Assembly: GCA_008973525.1 (NCBI GenBank)
Contig: WACJ01000125.1
Coordinates: 2,170,001-2,234,000 of the forward strand
DNA from: Stenopsyche tienmushanensis
Lineage: Eukaryota > Arthropoda > Insecta > Trichoptera > Stenopsychidae
DNA: 64,000 nt
Direction: 5' to 3'
Numbering within the stretch: position 1 is the first letter of the stretch; each line of letters starts with the position of its first letter. Shown here piece by piece: positions 22,643-34,300 of the stretch. The notes below the pieces were generated by a model. That model saw only the letters and a program-made list of their open reading frames with translations. It was not told the origin of the DNA and did no database searches. A program made the position numbers and the translations under genes.

Positions 22643-23141
22643 AAATATATTGTATACTAATAAGAATTTATTTAAGATATATCTATTATTATTTCATTTC
22701 AATTTGTCAAGATATTTTTAATGAACTCCAAAGATTACTAACGTTGTATATTTATCCAGTATCAATTTTATCAAATAATATATATATATATTAGTACGGT
22801 AGATTTGACTAATTCATAGGCTTCTATTTAAGTAATTAATGTGCTATGTAATTCTGTATTGAAGTCCAATTTCATATTAGACTCTGACATATCATTACAC
22901 AAAATGTACTAGATGTATGATAAGCGATGCTACTTCTTGAGATGATTTTTAATCATTTCATATCTGAAAAAACAATAACTCCCAGGGATGAACACATTTT
23001 TTACAGACATAAAACAATTCCCTATTTTAAGATAATTGCTATTCAAATTTGTATACATGTATATGAATTCTTTTGTTACTTTTTGATAACACAATTCAAA
23101 AATATCTTCAACTCGCCGAGCTTGAATTCCTTCAGCGTTCA

Positions 23142-25148
23142 ATGATGAATAAGCGATTTCCGAGCGCTTTGTTCTTTCAACCAAAACTCAAAAGCGACGA
23201 GGAATACTGGAAATATACACACCAAAATAAATTAATGACAATCAAGCTGAATATAACACAAAAGAAAAAATATCAAAAGCGACAATGTACGATGACACAA
23301 AATTATTCATGTGATATTTGGGAAACGGCTGATGGTACATCAAAATCCAAAACTTGGTATGATCTTATGTTAATTCTAAATTTAAAGCATCTATACGAGT
23401 TTAATCCGGAAATTAGAAGTCTGTTATTAAGTCCAGATGTCTCGTGAGGTCCATAAGATTTAGAGGAACATCAATACTGTGTGCGATATCATGACTATCC
23501 AAATACCACTGTGTAGTATGATACAGCATCAAGCGAGGTCTTACTGTCATACAAAATATGCATCATATGCATGATTCCAAAATTAATAAATCCTATCTAC
23601 TTTCTACTATACAAATGCTTGCTCATTTCTGCAAGTTTATAAATTTATAGTTAACTTTGTTATTTACAGTAATAAAATATTGAACGAGACGCTGCCTTAC
23701 TTGAATTTCTTTAACAAACGAAAAACCAAGACAAATTTGATAAATTGGCATTCCAAATATGAATTAGAAAAGCGGAGACCCGAAAATGAACCAAGGCCCG
23801 AAGAAAAAGCAAACTTGTTGATCGATAATGTAATATCTTTATCACATTTATACGGTTTTAGTACTGCAATAAATTAAAATTATACCAGTAAACTTCCTTT
23901 TAACATTTTTTTAAACGACATATTTTATCAATAAACAAAATTTACAACGCAAAACACGAACGATTCGCAATATTAGTCATTGTGTAATCAACTTTGATTT
24001 CTCAAAATTAAATTCAACTGAGGCATCGTTTAATTATTTCCATTGATGACAACTACATGCTGAGTGCTATTTTGTTTACTGTAATATTTCAGCAATGATA
24101 GTATTTATTGAATTGATAATAAACGTACCGATGAATAAATTACGCCGTTATCTGTTTATATCTGAGATTTTATTTACAGTCTATACGATTATTAACATTT
24201 ATAATACTATTAAAACATGATTTAATAAAATGCCGTTATAAAAGTGACATTTTCAAATTTAACACAATTTTCGCAGACGTCTAAAAGCTTCGCTGAATGG
24301 CAATCGACTTTGGATGATGAATACGATAATGAAATGGTTCAAAAATATGCACGTAATAACAAAAACATGTTTACTGTAAGTAGATTTTAATATTATTGAT
24401 GTTATATACATATATATACGCATTGTTTCGTAAATATCATTCCATTTTATTCCAGATTAATCTCAATAGACATATTTCAAGGGCTAATCAAATATCTATA
24501 GTGCATTTGCCGTATGTTCCGGATCAGATCGTCGATATAACAAATATACAACGAGTAATCTATACTTTTAACGCGCGTTTAATTAAGATTTTTTATGGTT
24601 ATTTGTTAATTTCAAAACGTGTTTTTATTAGGCTTTAAAAAGAAACGTATTAAAACATCAGATCAACACGGATTTAAATGCACAAGCTAAGAAGGAGAAA
24701 GTCGAGGCATTTGGACAATATTTACCTGATTCGCTTAGATATCAGCCACCGAAGAATCATATAATGGGAAAGTGGGTAAACCATTTTACAGCACCAAAAG
24801 AAATAGAAAGTATGAAAACAATCTGGGATGGAATTTATGACTTGAGGTTAATTGACGATTTCCGATATTTAATAGCTTTAATTGTATACCGCTTCGATTC
24901 ATTCATATTTGATTTATTATTTCAGTGTTACAAAATTATTTTACAATTGGCTACTTGAAGATCCAAGCAAAAATATGCCGGAATATTTACAGAATATGTG
25001 CGTAAATGCTCATCAACAAGTCGATGAACACAATGCATATCGAAGATCCCCTAAACCTTCTGTGTTTTTATCTAAACAATTAAAAAACAATCTCAATAAA
25101 CTATGTCCATCTTATAAAGAAATTACATTAAACGACTTGAAAAATTAA
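23142..25148 (+). CDS. Tandem gene 2, 365-aa paralogue of gene 1 (6 exons)
   Basis: Spliced model: 23142-23443, 23670-23829, 24277-24375, 24456-24554, 24632-24846 and 24926-25148, with phases 2,0,0,0,2. Donors and acceptors are good (for example ACT/GTAAGT, long pyrimidine tracts before CAG). Aligned with gene 1, exon 2 gives LPYLNFF..K and W.SKY. Exon 4 gives VPDQIVDITNIQR against VPEQVAKTANYQK. Exon 5 ends IWDGIYDL and exon 6 continues SVTKLFYNWLLEDPSKNMPE, against SVQDFCQWIIDHPELRHPA. The N-terminal 100 residues do not align with gene 1 and occupy one exon instead of three. It starts 500 bp after the gene 1 stop. The first Met-Met pair (23142) was chosen as start, though the frame is open upstream to 23073. 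It is soluble and basic, with unknown function. Confidence 0.78.
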
Positions 25149-25191
25149 ATTTTTTTCACACATTTTCTAAAATTCTATAATGACAATGTAA

Positions 25192-25197
25192 AATAAA
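25192..25197 (+). terminator. Polyadenylation signal of tandem gene 2
   Basis: AATAAA lies 44 bases after the stop codon of tandem gene 2 in an AT-rich 3' UTR. Confidence 0.6.
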
Positions 25198-25204
25198 AGG
25201 AATT

Positions 25205-26320
25205 TAATTTTCTTTGTTCTTTTCACTACATTTTACTGAATCATAATCGCGAGTTGTTCTTTACCTAATTGAATGATGCTGAAAGATTGCTATCAATTTC
25301 AACAGAATTGATTGCAACCTTCACGTTTACTTCTTTTAGTTATTTATGTATCATGCCTATCATAAAACAAGCTAACGATTCTTTATACACATAAAATATA
25401 TTAACAATTCAATTGATCATACATAATACTAATAAATACACGATCTACAGTTTCAACAATAGAACTTAAATGTACAAATCAATGCTACAATCACATTGTT
25501 AAATAGATGAACTTTAATCTCATATTACCCATTAATAGAACACATGGCTCTAATTGTCATTTATCTATTAAATCTCAATATTTTATGTTTCTGGGTTTTT
25601 AATAAAGATTGTCAGTACACTACCGTGTTTTATTTACGGAAATATAAAATATTTATTTGATAGACAGCAAGCAGCAATTATTGTGATTTCTTATCGAATT
25701 ATTAACATTCTCAAATCATTATCAAAGCATGAATCAGATAAATAGAAGCATATCATAAAATAATGTTTATGGATTGCACGTTTAAAAAAGAACCGTATTT
25801 CTCGAAGCATTAACTTTGCAATTGCATACTATCCTTAATAATTATATATCCTGATATAGTTGCGTATTAAAATAATCATTTAAATTTGAATTATTCCAGA
25901 CGTATAAACAATGAAATGAAAGTCTAAATACACTTTATGCCAATACTAAAATTAAATATTGATTATTATGATCTTTTGATCCTGAGATTCGCTTAATTAA
26001 ATGTGATATCATTATGTTATGGATTAAATTGGTTGAGCGAAACTGAAACTTGTCGTCGTTGTCTATGAATTTTGTATTATTCGGATAAAAAAGCATTTGT
26101 TAATCTAAAGCTATTAATATTATTAAGTAGATATTAATGTTAAATTAAATAACATACATCGCTACCATTTTTTTTTTTTTCATTAAAATCGCGCAGTTAT
26201 CGATAGCATGTCATACAAGTTTAGTGAATCTCAAGTGCCAACGATCCAGTTAAGGTCTAAACTACTGCATTATAAATTAATAAGTATATTTTTTAATGTC
26301 ATACTAAATAAACGAAACGA
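25205..26320. other. AT-rich intergenic DNA, nothing seen
   Basis: Very AT-rich with no open frame of interest, no exon-like segment and no repeat shared with the rest of the window. Confidence 0.55.
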
Positions 26321-26324
26321 GTAA

Positions 26325-26835
26325 AACGTCAACCTCGGATTACGAGTTTAATTCGTTCCGGATCCTCAAAAATATCACTATGAAAAAAAAGTGTTGATAT
26401 AGTGGCTTAGATCCTGGACTCTTGTTGTAAAGATTCGGGTTCAAATCCAGTTTGTGGAAAATAGTTTCACCGTATCAACAAATTTAGAAGAACGGAAATA
26501 TTAATATTTCTGATCAATCGTCTCGATCCAAGTTTACTCTGATTTCCTGGATTAGAAAAAGTAAATGCTGAGGCGATTAATAAAGTCAAAAAGGAATATA
26601 GGAGAACTGCGGAAGCAATAGTACAAATTGCTATATGTGCTGAATGTCACGAGGATGTAACCGAGTGGTTATACTGCGATGCAAACGATCCTGGATTCCA
26701 AATTTTGAACGAGAAGGAAATAATTAAAGAAATATCTGCCTCGGAAGGTCGAGAAGACAAAGAAGAGATTTGCGAGGGGGGAGATATTGATCCTACACAT
26801 TCTGAAGCTATTTAAATTACATTTAATTAACTGTG
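26325..26835 (+). mobile_element. Tigger/pogo-type transposon fragment
   Basis: ACCTCGGATTACGAGTTTAA near 26331-26350 is the terminal-repeat style of Tigger/pogo elements. It is followed at 26570-26815 by an 82-codon frame, ending in TAA, that reads CHEDVTEWLYCDANDPGFQI and LNEKEIIKEIS followed by an acidic tail. That is the C-terminal pattern of Tigger-derived (DDE_1) transposases (W..CD..DPG.Q.LN..EI). The DDE catalytic core is absent, so only the two ends are fused and the element is a deletion derivative. Confidence 0.6.
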
Positions 26836-26839
26836 AATA

Positions 26840-27830
26840 AAATCCTAGAGCCCGATGCTGCAAAACTAAATATTTTATATATATTTGAATTATCATAAAG
26901 AACAAAAGGTCTCGTTTTTCAGAAATATTCAGACGGTTTCTCTGTTTGGTAATAATATGATGAACAGCACTAAAACCTAAATCTACAAGATATTAGCTAG
27001 AGAAAATATCAATAAATTGCATATCATTTTCTATATATTCGGATATCCACCACTATCAAAATTATGTTTATTTTCTTTGTCTTATCTCCTTAATATTTGC
27101 AATAAAACTTATATTTACAAGTTTTATGGAATGCAAATCTCTATATTAGATGCGTTTCGCTTTTATATTATATTGCATTTTAATCCAATCAAATGACCAT
27201 GTTATCCATAACATTATATCAAAAAATATATGACAATAGTGATTGAATTACATTTTACATCAGGCTATATTCGGACTACGATGATACCTAAATATGTATA
27301 TAAAATACGTTTGATCTATTACATAATATGATTGTTTAGCACTGTCATGTACTATAATATAATATTTATCATAACATCACTTATAATAAACAAAGATGAA
27401 CATTAGGAGATCCACGCATTTAGAATTTTTCAATTGATTTTCAATTAAATTCATGCCATCAATCTTTATCACACTCGATATATTTGAAAACTGATGTGAT
27501 TCAAAGACCGATAATGAACTTGGATTAAATCTATTATTATAACTTTCCCATTGCAATTGATAAAATATCTATGATCGTCACGTTTCGAAACAATTGCCGA
27601 CTGATATGCCAAGAATCCCACTTTATACACAATTGATATGGCCAAAAATGTGATAATGCTATCGATGATAATAATAGAATGTTCTGCAAATACTATGTAC
27701 AGAAATAATCAAATGCTTAAATCATTTTTTTTCTCCAGTCATAACACTTTTGTCCAATAACCCGTATTCAAATACTTGCGATTAAATTTTACGAAGGAAA
27801 AAAAATATACAATATTCAATTCAAACAATT
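26840..27830. other. AT-rich intergenic DNA, nothing seen
   Basis: No open frame, repeat or exon-like segment that I can support. Confidence 0.55.
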
Positions 27831-27839
27831 CTTTTGATT

Positions 27840-28385
27840 CAACAATCGACCGTCGTCTATTCGGCAGATGTGTCCCGCCCATTGCCACTTGAGTGTGCCA
27901 ATTCTTTTAGTATCGTCCACTACTTGAGTTCTTCTTCGGATATCCGGATACTCCGAGCATAGATCTTTCCATGGCACGTTGGGCGACCTTTGTTTTATGC
28001 GAAATCCTGTTAGGTTCCATGTTTTTGCGCCATAAGTTAATACAGGGAGGATGCATTGGTTAAATACCTTAGTTTTTAAGCACTGCGGAATTTTTGCTTT
28101 GAAAATGTATTTAAGTATTCATTTACAACCTCGATTTGCGTTCCCCAAATGGATATAGATATCGTCCCAAGGGTCTGAGAATTGTGACTATTTATCATGG
28201 CTTTGGTTTTATCCATGTTCATTTTCAGACCAATTTGCTTGACTCTTCATTTAGGTCGTAGAGCATGTCTTGGAGCTTTTCAGGTGATTCGGCTACTAAT
28301 ACTATATCATCTGCAAAACAGAGATGGGAGATGTAATCTCCATTTATATTTATTCTACACTTTTTCCAAAATAGCAGTTTAAACA
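27840..28385 (-). mobile_element. RTE-type retrotransposon fragment
   Basis: The minus strand, from about 28330 down, reads FADDIVLVAESPEKLQDMLY and DLNEES. This is a reverse-transcriptase active-site segment with FADD. After an interruption it continues, from about 28115 to 27850, with LKTKVFNQCILPVLTYGAKT, WNLTGFRIKQRSPNVPW and GTLKWQWAGHICRIDDG. The NQC.LPVLTYGAETW and W.WAGH..R signatures are characteristic of RTE/BovB-like polyproteins. Several stops and frame changes occur. The nested RTE fragment at 16229-16687 is not an obvious sister copy. Confidence 0.8.
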
Positions 28386-28399
28386 CATCTTCCAAAGCG

Positions 28400-28640
28400 T
28401 TTAACTTGAACTATTGCAATTATGATATTTTGTTAACGGTACACCCATGTACCATTACTATTTGGGTATCGTCGTTTTCTTTAATATCGTTGATTATTTT
28501 CGTGGACAAGAATATCAATTGGTATAGCGTAAGTACTTGAGCTGCGTCTGATGATGTGATTCTACATGCCGAGGTTATTCTCAAGACTTCCAGTCTTTGT
28601 ACCTTCATCATTCATCATAATTTGTTGGTTGCTTTTTGAA
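28400..28640 (-). mobile_element. Short R1/LOA-like non-LTR fragment
   Basis: On the minus strand, near 28605-28420, VQRLEVLRITSACRITSSDA and AQVLTLYQLIFLS correspond to the QR..L.RI..AYRT.S..AL.VL.G..PI segment. In R1-clade proteins that segment follows the reverse transcriptase. The aligned region at 10500 in this window reads VQRQGAFRVTPAYRTVSEDA. It is heavily mutated, with no open frame outside this piece. Confidence 0.5.
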
Positions 28641-28899
28641 CTTTATCTGCTCATATCGATGCTTTTTATAACAGATTTGAGTTGATTGCATCATTTAGGA
28701 GTCTTCGTTGACCAGGTCTTGGCCCACTGATATTTGATATCAATCATGCCAAGGGATCTGTCATCGATTTTACAATTCTAGAGTATTTGATTTGATGACC
28801 CTAAAAGTATATATATATTTTATTTATAAGTTTAAAAACAGCATGAACAACGAATTAGCACCTCAAGTGCCCGTATAGGAACATTCCCGATGCACTGCA

Positions 28900-29220
28900 A
28901 CCCCTGGGCAGCCGGATACATACAGGATGTAGTTCAACTATGACAACCAACTGCGGTCTCTCGGAGTACCAAGGAGAGATCATCAATGTGAAGGCTGAAA
29001 AGTTCTAGCGATATAGAGCCTCTCTGTCTAACTCCCCACCCGGTGCTGAAAGAGCTCGACCGATGACCATTCCAGCACACTGTATAGCACTGCCCACAAT
29101 ACCAACTGGCCAACAAATCCTGGTTCCTGTCCTTCTGCTGGTGTAATACCTAATGATTTGCTTGAGCATGTAGATGACCAAGCTGGTAGATGAAAAGTCT
29201 ATCAAGTCTATATCGTGCAT
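28900..29220 (-). mobile_element. CR1/Rex-like reverse-transcriptase fragment
   Basis: On the minus strand, ICWPVGIVGSAIQCAGMVIG and GGELDREALYR are followed in the next frame by GVRQRGSISLELFSLHIDDL and SLVLRETAVGCHS. This resembles the GV.QG..LSP.LF..Y.DDLS..L....GC segment of CR1/L2-type LINEs. The catalytic position is changed to HIDD and two frames are needed. It is dead, isolated and in the same orientation as the RTE fragment beside it. Confidence 0.5.
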
Positions 29221-29239
29221 TCAACTCCTCAGGCACTCG

Positions 29240-29790
29240 ATATTAAAGGCAGCACAACCATATTATAATAGAATTTTTAAGATTTACACAAATCATTTTT
29301 AATGTTTGCTAGTCAAAGGCATGTAGTTTATAATTGTTAAACATTTAGTAGATACATTTTGCTTTTATACTAAAGCATTTAATTTTTGGAACATTTAATG
29401 CCTATGAATAAAAAAAAATCACATATGCATCTAATTATAAATCATTACTTGATTTATTAGATCATTGTTAAGATCTACATTTTTTATTAATACAAGTCTT
29501 TTCTATTTTACAGGTCAAATTGCTTACAACATCTGTCGTTGCAAGCAATCATGAATAAGACAAACATTTTTCTCACCTTACTATTAAATGGGAGATAATT
29601 AATTGATGTATCAACCGGATTTTAGATTAAGATAACAATTCAGATATACTTGAAATCTCTGGCTGTTTTAATCAAATCCAATTGTTTCTCTCGAGAGAAT
29701 TAACGTTTGCCGCTGTACATATCACAGTTAATTTTATATCAACAAATAAATATCATAGTTTCACTCCTGTGAAAAATAATTCTTTTGCTG
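29240..29790. other. AT-rich DNA upstream of the exon at 29817, nothing seen
   Basis: There is no repeat, open frame or clear promoter motif. Confidence 0.5.
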
Positions 29791-29816
29791 AATGATTGCA
29801 AATATCATTCAGTAAA

Positions 29817-31267
29817 ATGATAAGGGATAATCTAATTGTGGAAGTGGAAAATGAAAACATGGATAGTTTATCACAAGAAGATGGGTTTACGTCCTCGGAT
29901 GAACATGTTGATATGCGGCAGGTCAAGAGACAAGTATCCGTAAACGAAAAGAATAATGTGAGTATATTTACATATTTAAACATTTTTGCAAAGTTCTATC
30001 ACCTGATATAACGTACTCTCTAATTCACTATAAATTCATTTTGAAGCAAAATTTATTATAATTATAAGACGATCTATTTTGATGAAGAAATGTTTGTTTG
30101 CTTGAAAAATTAAATCTCAATTTGTTCAAGAAGCATAATAAATTTTTCTCAAAAGGGGCTCCGCAGACTAAGTTTAAGAACCGCCAATTTAGATCAACGA
30201 AAATTGAATATAATCTATTTAAATACGAATAAATGTGCAAATTATTGAATCTAAAATTAACTATAAATTATCTTCATTCAGCGCGCATATCTCGAAATTC
30301 TTATAGAAAAGAGTTACTGATTGAACCCGACATGTATGATCTACGCCAGACATAAAAATAGCATCAATTCTCACCGTGTCTCTAATTATAATTTCACACC
30401 CTCTAATTTCGCTCTCGAGTCTAGCGTACTCGGTAGAATTTTCCATGTCATCCTATAAAAGATAAAGATTTGTTTTATTTCTTTGCATATATTACACGGC
30501 TGAAATTTTAATGTTTAATAAATTACATCATTGCATTTTAGAACGTGTACACGTTCATGTATTATTATCATACGTTAGCACGAATGAAAAACATTTTAGG
30601 CTTAAATTGTCTTAATAATTCTTTCATTTTATCGCTTGATTTTAATGTTGTTAACCGAGAGCTGAATGATTTTAGCCAATTGGATTTAATAAAATTTAAA
30701 ACGCTATTAATTATATCTTGTACATAAACTAAAGAAGCATAAACGGGGCCTATCACGGTTTGAGTACGAAGAGTAAACGGAACTACTGCCCCAGGCATCG
30801 CAATATTAATGGCCTTAATAACTTGGCAACTCAATATATGGATAAATAAATACATAATATATCACTCAATAAGTTCGTAGGATTTTTTTTCATTTCAATG
30901 TTTTTTTTTCTTCTTCATTTGAGGTCTTTTTATTGCAATTTCTTCCAAAAAAATCCTACAAACTTATTGAGTGATGCGTTAAATGCATAAATACATATTG
31001 TCCTAAGCGCTGTATCATTTAATGATAAATCACCCATTAAAATCATTAAACATCACATCTTTAGTATATTTATGGCACGATATAAAAGAAAATCAGTTTA
31101 TAATATTTATATTTTTTTGTATTAGAGAAAACATCACAGTCAGCCCCTGACAAATAAAGACATACGAAGCATTCCTTCGCATAAAGTCAGTGTAGAAGAC
31201 GTTAGGGATGAACCGTCTCATTTTAAGAAAAGACATGTAAGTCAATTTAATTAAGACGTTCTATAAA

Positions 31268-31300
<33 letters not shown>

Positions 31301-34300
31301 GGATTGTTTGACTAATTCAACAAAATGTTTAGAATTTGTAATGCATTCAAGTTAAAAAATTGTTTCTGATATTTCAAGGCCGGGTTCTAGCTTTCAACGT
31401 ATTTAATTAAATAATTATCGTACAATTCTGTTTCTACACATTCAAATAAAATGTGCTGTTTCATGCGATAAAAACGTTTGTAAAATCTGAGATATAAAAT
31501 CCATATCAATGGAAGATAAATCATTTTAAAAAGTCCTTTGTGTCGACGACTGTGATTCATTTATATCATTTCCTTGATAATTACACCGTGTGCGACTTTA
31601 GCGCCACATTTAATTAATGAACGATCTGCGTTTGAAAGTCATTGTGGCAACTAGATCCGATGATCATGAATAGAATTTAAATCTTGTTCGTAATATTCAA
31701 AATTTGGCATCAATTTACCGATTTATTGCGACGTAGAAGCGATAGACGCCGCACGATGCTGCGAAATCGTCGATGAACATTCAAATATTCAAACGTCATT
31801 CGATGCAAATTTTTGACGTTTAAAAAAATGATCAGTCCTTTCGTGATCGAAAATCGACGTCATTAAATGACGGCGGTTTTTTTGAATTCGCCGTCAACGG
31901 CCGATTTAAAAAAATATTTGGAAAAAAATTTGGAATAATCACGCACTTTCGATTTTATTGCGCGTCGTAAATTTAAAAAGCGAATATTTCCTTATTAGAG
32001 CTTAACGTCCGCGTTGGTAGGTCTTGTATATTTATGTGCTTAAGCGAATTATTTAATACAAATCCGTTATATTCAACAACATTAAATTGATTGATTGTTT
32101 ATATCTCGAAATTCCTAAGTTCTTAAAAAAGACATCCAAGCAATCCGAATTTCATCCATGTCAGCGTGTACATTATAAGCCGGTTGAGATTTTAATCTAC
32201 CCTTCCTATCTACAATTTGTGATAATGAGCATGCGACAAAAATAAACACACATATATTTTTAGTCGTCTCAATTGATTTTTTTTTTATATTTTTTAATTG
32301 CAAGAAAAATTTTGATTTTAAGACAAACCAGATTAAATCTATTTATCAAACAACGTCATTCGTCTTAGCTCGTCGTTTTGTATTGTGCGTTTCAAATATT
32401 CTCAGATTATGACGATTTAACGGATCAACCCTCTTTTGCGTTATCTTTGACCTTGTAGGTACATCTAGATAAAAATCGTTATTTTTTGTGTCATTTTATA
32501 ATACCTTTTTGGGCGAATTAAATTGTTTTTTTTTTATAATCAAAACAAAAATACGCCATATTTCAATTGCCTGAATTGGATAAGCGAGCTTTTACTCTAA
32601 TGCTGAAAAGTCACCGATCTATCAATCAAGTGAAGAGATACATTTTCACGTGTAAATTTATTTTAAGATATACAATCTCCTCCTTTGAATGGAGGCATTG
32701 CCACAAAAACACGCTTTTATATTGTTACCCTTTTATCTTCAAAAAAATAGTATAAAAATATTTTTGCTATGATTAAACCTTTTTTCTTTGTCGAAATCAT
32801 TTTTATTGTCATTATGAGAGTAAAATATTGGATTTGAAATAAATTGAAATATATATTTTACACATCCTAAATATACACAACAAATATTTATGTCAAATAT
32901 ACTGTGTAATATGAAAATATGCCCGAAGTAACATTAAAGCATCGAGTGTTTGCGAGTTTTAGTCTGCTGAGACACAGACTAAAACTCGCAAAGTTCCCGA
33001 TTTCCCGACAAATTAATTATTACTGTCGCTGCAGATGAATATTTATATATTATAATACTTTGTTGTGATTCGTAAGTATATTATAGAGCAATACAAAAAT
33101 TCTGAATCCCGTATCTATTATATTTCATATCGATATTCCCATTATTAGAGTCGAGGTGTAGTAAATACATCACCGGTAGAGAAAGGTTAATATAACAATT
33201 TGAAAAACATATATGTACTGTATATATGTATGCATAGATTAGATAGTTACTGCCCCTATGCGTCGCCTAAGCTCGCTAATTATTAGTTACGCCACTGTTT
33301 CCAAGCGTCCAGATTTCGGCGGGAATGTTTCGATTTAGTAGCCTTCATCGTGCCGGTGAAGTGAACGATTTCTGTTAAAGAAAAATTTCAATCCCGAATT
33401 TTTCGGAATTACGTTTCCTAATCCCAGGATTCATGAGCACCTAAATTTGGATTTTCTACTCCTGAGCTATTGACTATGAATAATCAAGCCAAGTAGACAA
33501 TTCCACAATTATTTGACGAGGATCTGATTCCATTAATGGTATCAGCACACCATTATTTGATTTATGGAACTTTTTCGTTCTAGGAACCAAAGCCGTAACT
33601 AGGGTATAATGTATGTTTTAAAATAATATATAAATATAGTCCCAAGAGTACCCAACCTAAAGTATAGATGATGATTATTGTTTTAAAAAAAATACTATGA
33701 CAGAAAGTGTCTAGTCTAGTTGGTCCGCTTTTGGGACCGCTGATATGGCGAATGAGCGCTACGCGATCGAATGCCATACCTGAACATTTCTACAGAACGA
33801 TTAAAAACTCTCATTGTACTAAAATATTATACAGAGATATATTAGGACAATTTAGGATCAATTTGGACTTCAAGTGTACATGTAACCGGATTGATGATGA
33901 ATCGCCACAAATCGAGAGACCTATGATCATCCGTTTTACGTCACGCGAAATCATATTAACAGATTGTCTTCTTTGATCGCGATTTCAAAATTTTTGTTTT
34001 ATCAGACTGACACAAGCATTTTCGCCGATGTATCATATAAATACTTCTCTATGATGCGTAGCGTTTTTTTTTTTTTTGTTTAAAATAAAGCAATCTTGTT
34101 CAGATAAAAGAATATCTCGGAGATGTGAAATCATCGTCGATTCTCAACTGAATAAAATCTTAGACGAAATTGGAAGATCGTTCAGCCCGATTAGATAAAC
34201 TCAATTATTGCCAAGTGATATCAGCACTGTCTAATTTTTTTTAAAATCACACCATAGCAATTTTGCAAATCCCCCCTTATCAATATGGCTGCTCGGTACT

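Noticed and set aside
29753..29983. Minus-strand frame of 76 codons
   Set aside because: Antisense of exon candidate A, which has an ATG, a consensus donor and a phase-matched next exon.
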